Made by a program: the position numbers and the translations under genes. The notes beneath the pieces are model-generated. The model worked only from the letters and a program-made list of their open reading frames with translations, had not been told where the DNA came from and searched no databases. From an uncultured Bacteroidales bacterium (lineage in GTDB: Bacteria > Bacteroidota > Bacteroidia > Bacteroidales > UBA932), in the NCBI GenBank assembly GCA_905234795.1, contig CAJOIQ010000010.1, positions 1 through 57,757 on the forward strand: a DNA stretch of 57,757 nucleotides, in the 5' to 3' direction. Shown here in pieces: positions 57,543 to 57,757 of the stretch; the stretch's first letter is position 1, and the number at the start of each line of letters is the position of its first letter.

Positions 57543-57757
57543 ATGACAGATATAGAACAGATTCTGGAAGAACTACGCAAGTTCAACCAGGAACGGGACT
57601 GGGATCAGTTCCATAATGGAAAAGACCTTGCCATAGGCCTTTCCGTGGAAGCGTCCGAGCTTTTGGAGGCTTTCCTCTGGAAGGCACCCGAAAACGTAAA
57701 TCCCGACAAAATTCGCGAGGAACTGGCAGATGTCCTCAACTATGCCTTCCAGATGGC
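57543..57757 (+). CDS. MazG-like nucleotide pyrophosphohydrolase, 3' truncated by window edge
   Basis: The visible 71 residues start 'MTDIEQILEELRKFNQERDW' and contain the family pattern 'LAIGLSVEASELLEAFLW' (ExxE) and 'KIREELADVLNYAFQM' (ExxD). These acidic residues bind Mg2+ in all-alpha NTP pyrophosphatases of the MazG/RS21-C6 group, which hydrolyse (d)NTPs to monophosphates. The rest lies beyond the window. Confidence 0.88.
   Translation, partial: MTDIEQILEELRKFNQERDWDQFHNGKDLAIGLSVEASELLEAFLWKAPENVNPDKIREELADVLNYAFQM

Noticed and set aside
1..57757. tRNA, rRNA, tmRNA or CRISPR arrays
   Set aside because: I saw no T-loop/acceptor pattern, rRNA-like block or regularly spaced repeat array while reading both strands; a covariance search would be needed to exclude a cryptic RNA.

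Overview
The window looks like a chromosomal contig from an uncultured gut-type Bacteroidales (Bacteroidota). Promoters follow the TAnnTTTG -7 pattern ahead of many genes on both strands. Lipoproteins carry short MKK/MKR signal peptides. Typical clade families are present: fimbrillin/BspA-like surface proteins, a clostripain lipoprotein, DUF2807, DUF5683, a TonB_C-tailed M56 sensor, SusC-era beta-barrels without loops, and PD-(D/E)XK (Rpn) and RhuM accessory genes. By eye the base composition is moderately GC-rich, with AT-richer islands near 45-46.5 kb and 56.5-57.5 kb. I cannot name a species.

Layout. 1-8.1 kb: the end of an efflux outer-membrane channel, a frameshifted clostripain gene, and a tandemly duplicated cassette of surface lipoproteins with beta-helix domains. 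8.2-15.1 kb: an acyltransferase-like protein, a 2-hydroxyacid dehydrogenase, a YtrA-type GntR/ABC/DUF2807 operon with a likely operator, and a deoxyhypusine-synthase homologue. 15.2-24.8 kb: a seven-gene lipid operon on the minus strand (MMPL exporter, FakA, FakB, an acetyltransferase-like protein, PlsX, acyl carrier protein, nucleoside kinase) behind a perfect dyad that overlaps its promoter. 24.8-36 kb: adk-hpt, ParA-ParB-DUF5683-MltD, a PriA homologue that has lost its helicase motifs, and a NagZ-NamZ fusion beside anmK (cell-wall recycling). 37-43.4 kb: an MntP-DUF3089 fusion, an M23 peptidase, outer-membrane barrels and threonine aldolase. 43.4-46.6 kb: an accessory patch with a truncated Rpn gene between inverted dyad repeats, two tiny genes, a surface-protein fragment and a nuclease-like small protein. 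46.6-55.9 kb: housekeeping (PHP phosphatase, CcsA, nitroreductase, BlaI/BlaR-like pair, GreA, PreA, DUF1295, PAS, EamA). 55.9-57.8 kb: a second accessory patch with a RhuM gene and the start of a MazG-like gene.

Three repeat systems stand out. (1) A ~75-nt leader lies just behind a TAnnTTTG promoter and ~80 nt ahead of two unrelated accessory genes (46039 and 57309). Its hairpin shows two compensatory base-pair changes, which suggests a structured RNA. (2) A ~60-bp dyad repeat has three copies, two of them flanking the Rpn gene in inverted orientation. (3) GTCAT-type palindromic repeats occur between genes and also in frame inside two genes (FakA and PreA), where they encode interdomain linker peptides.
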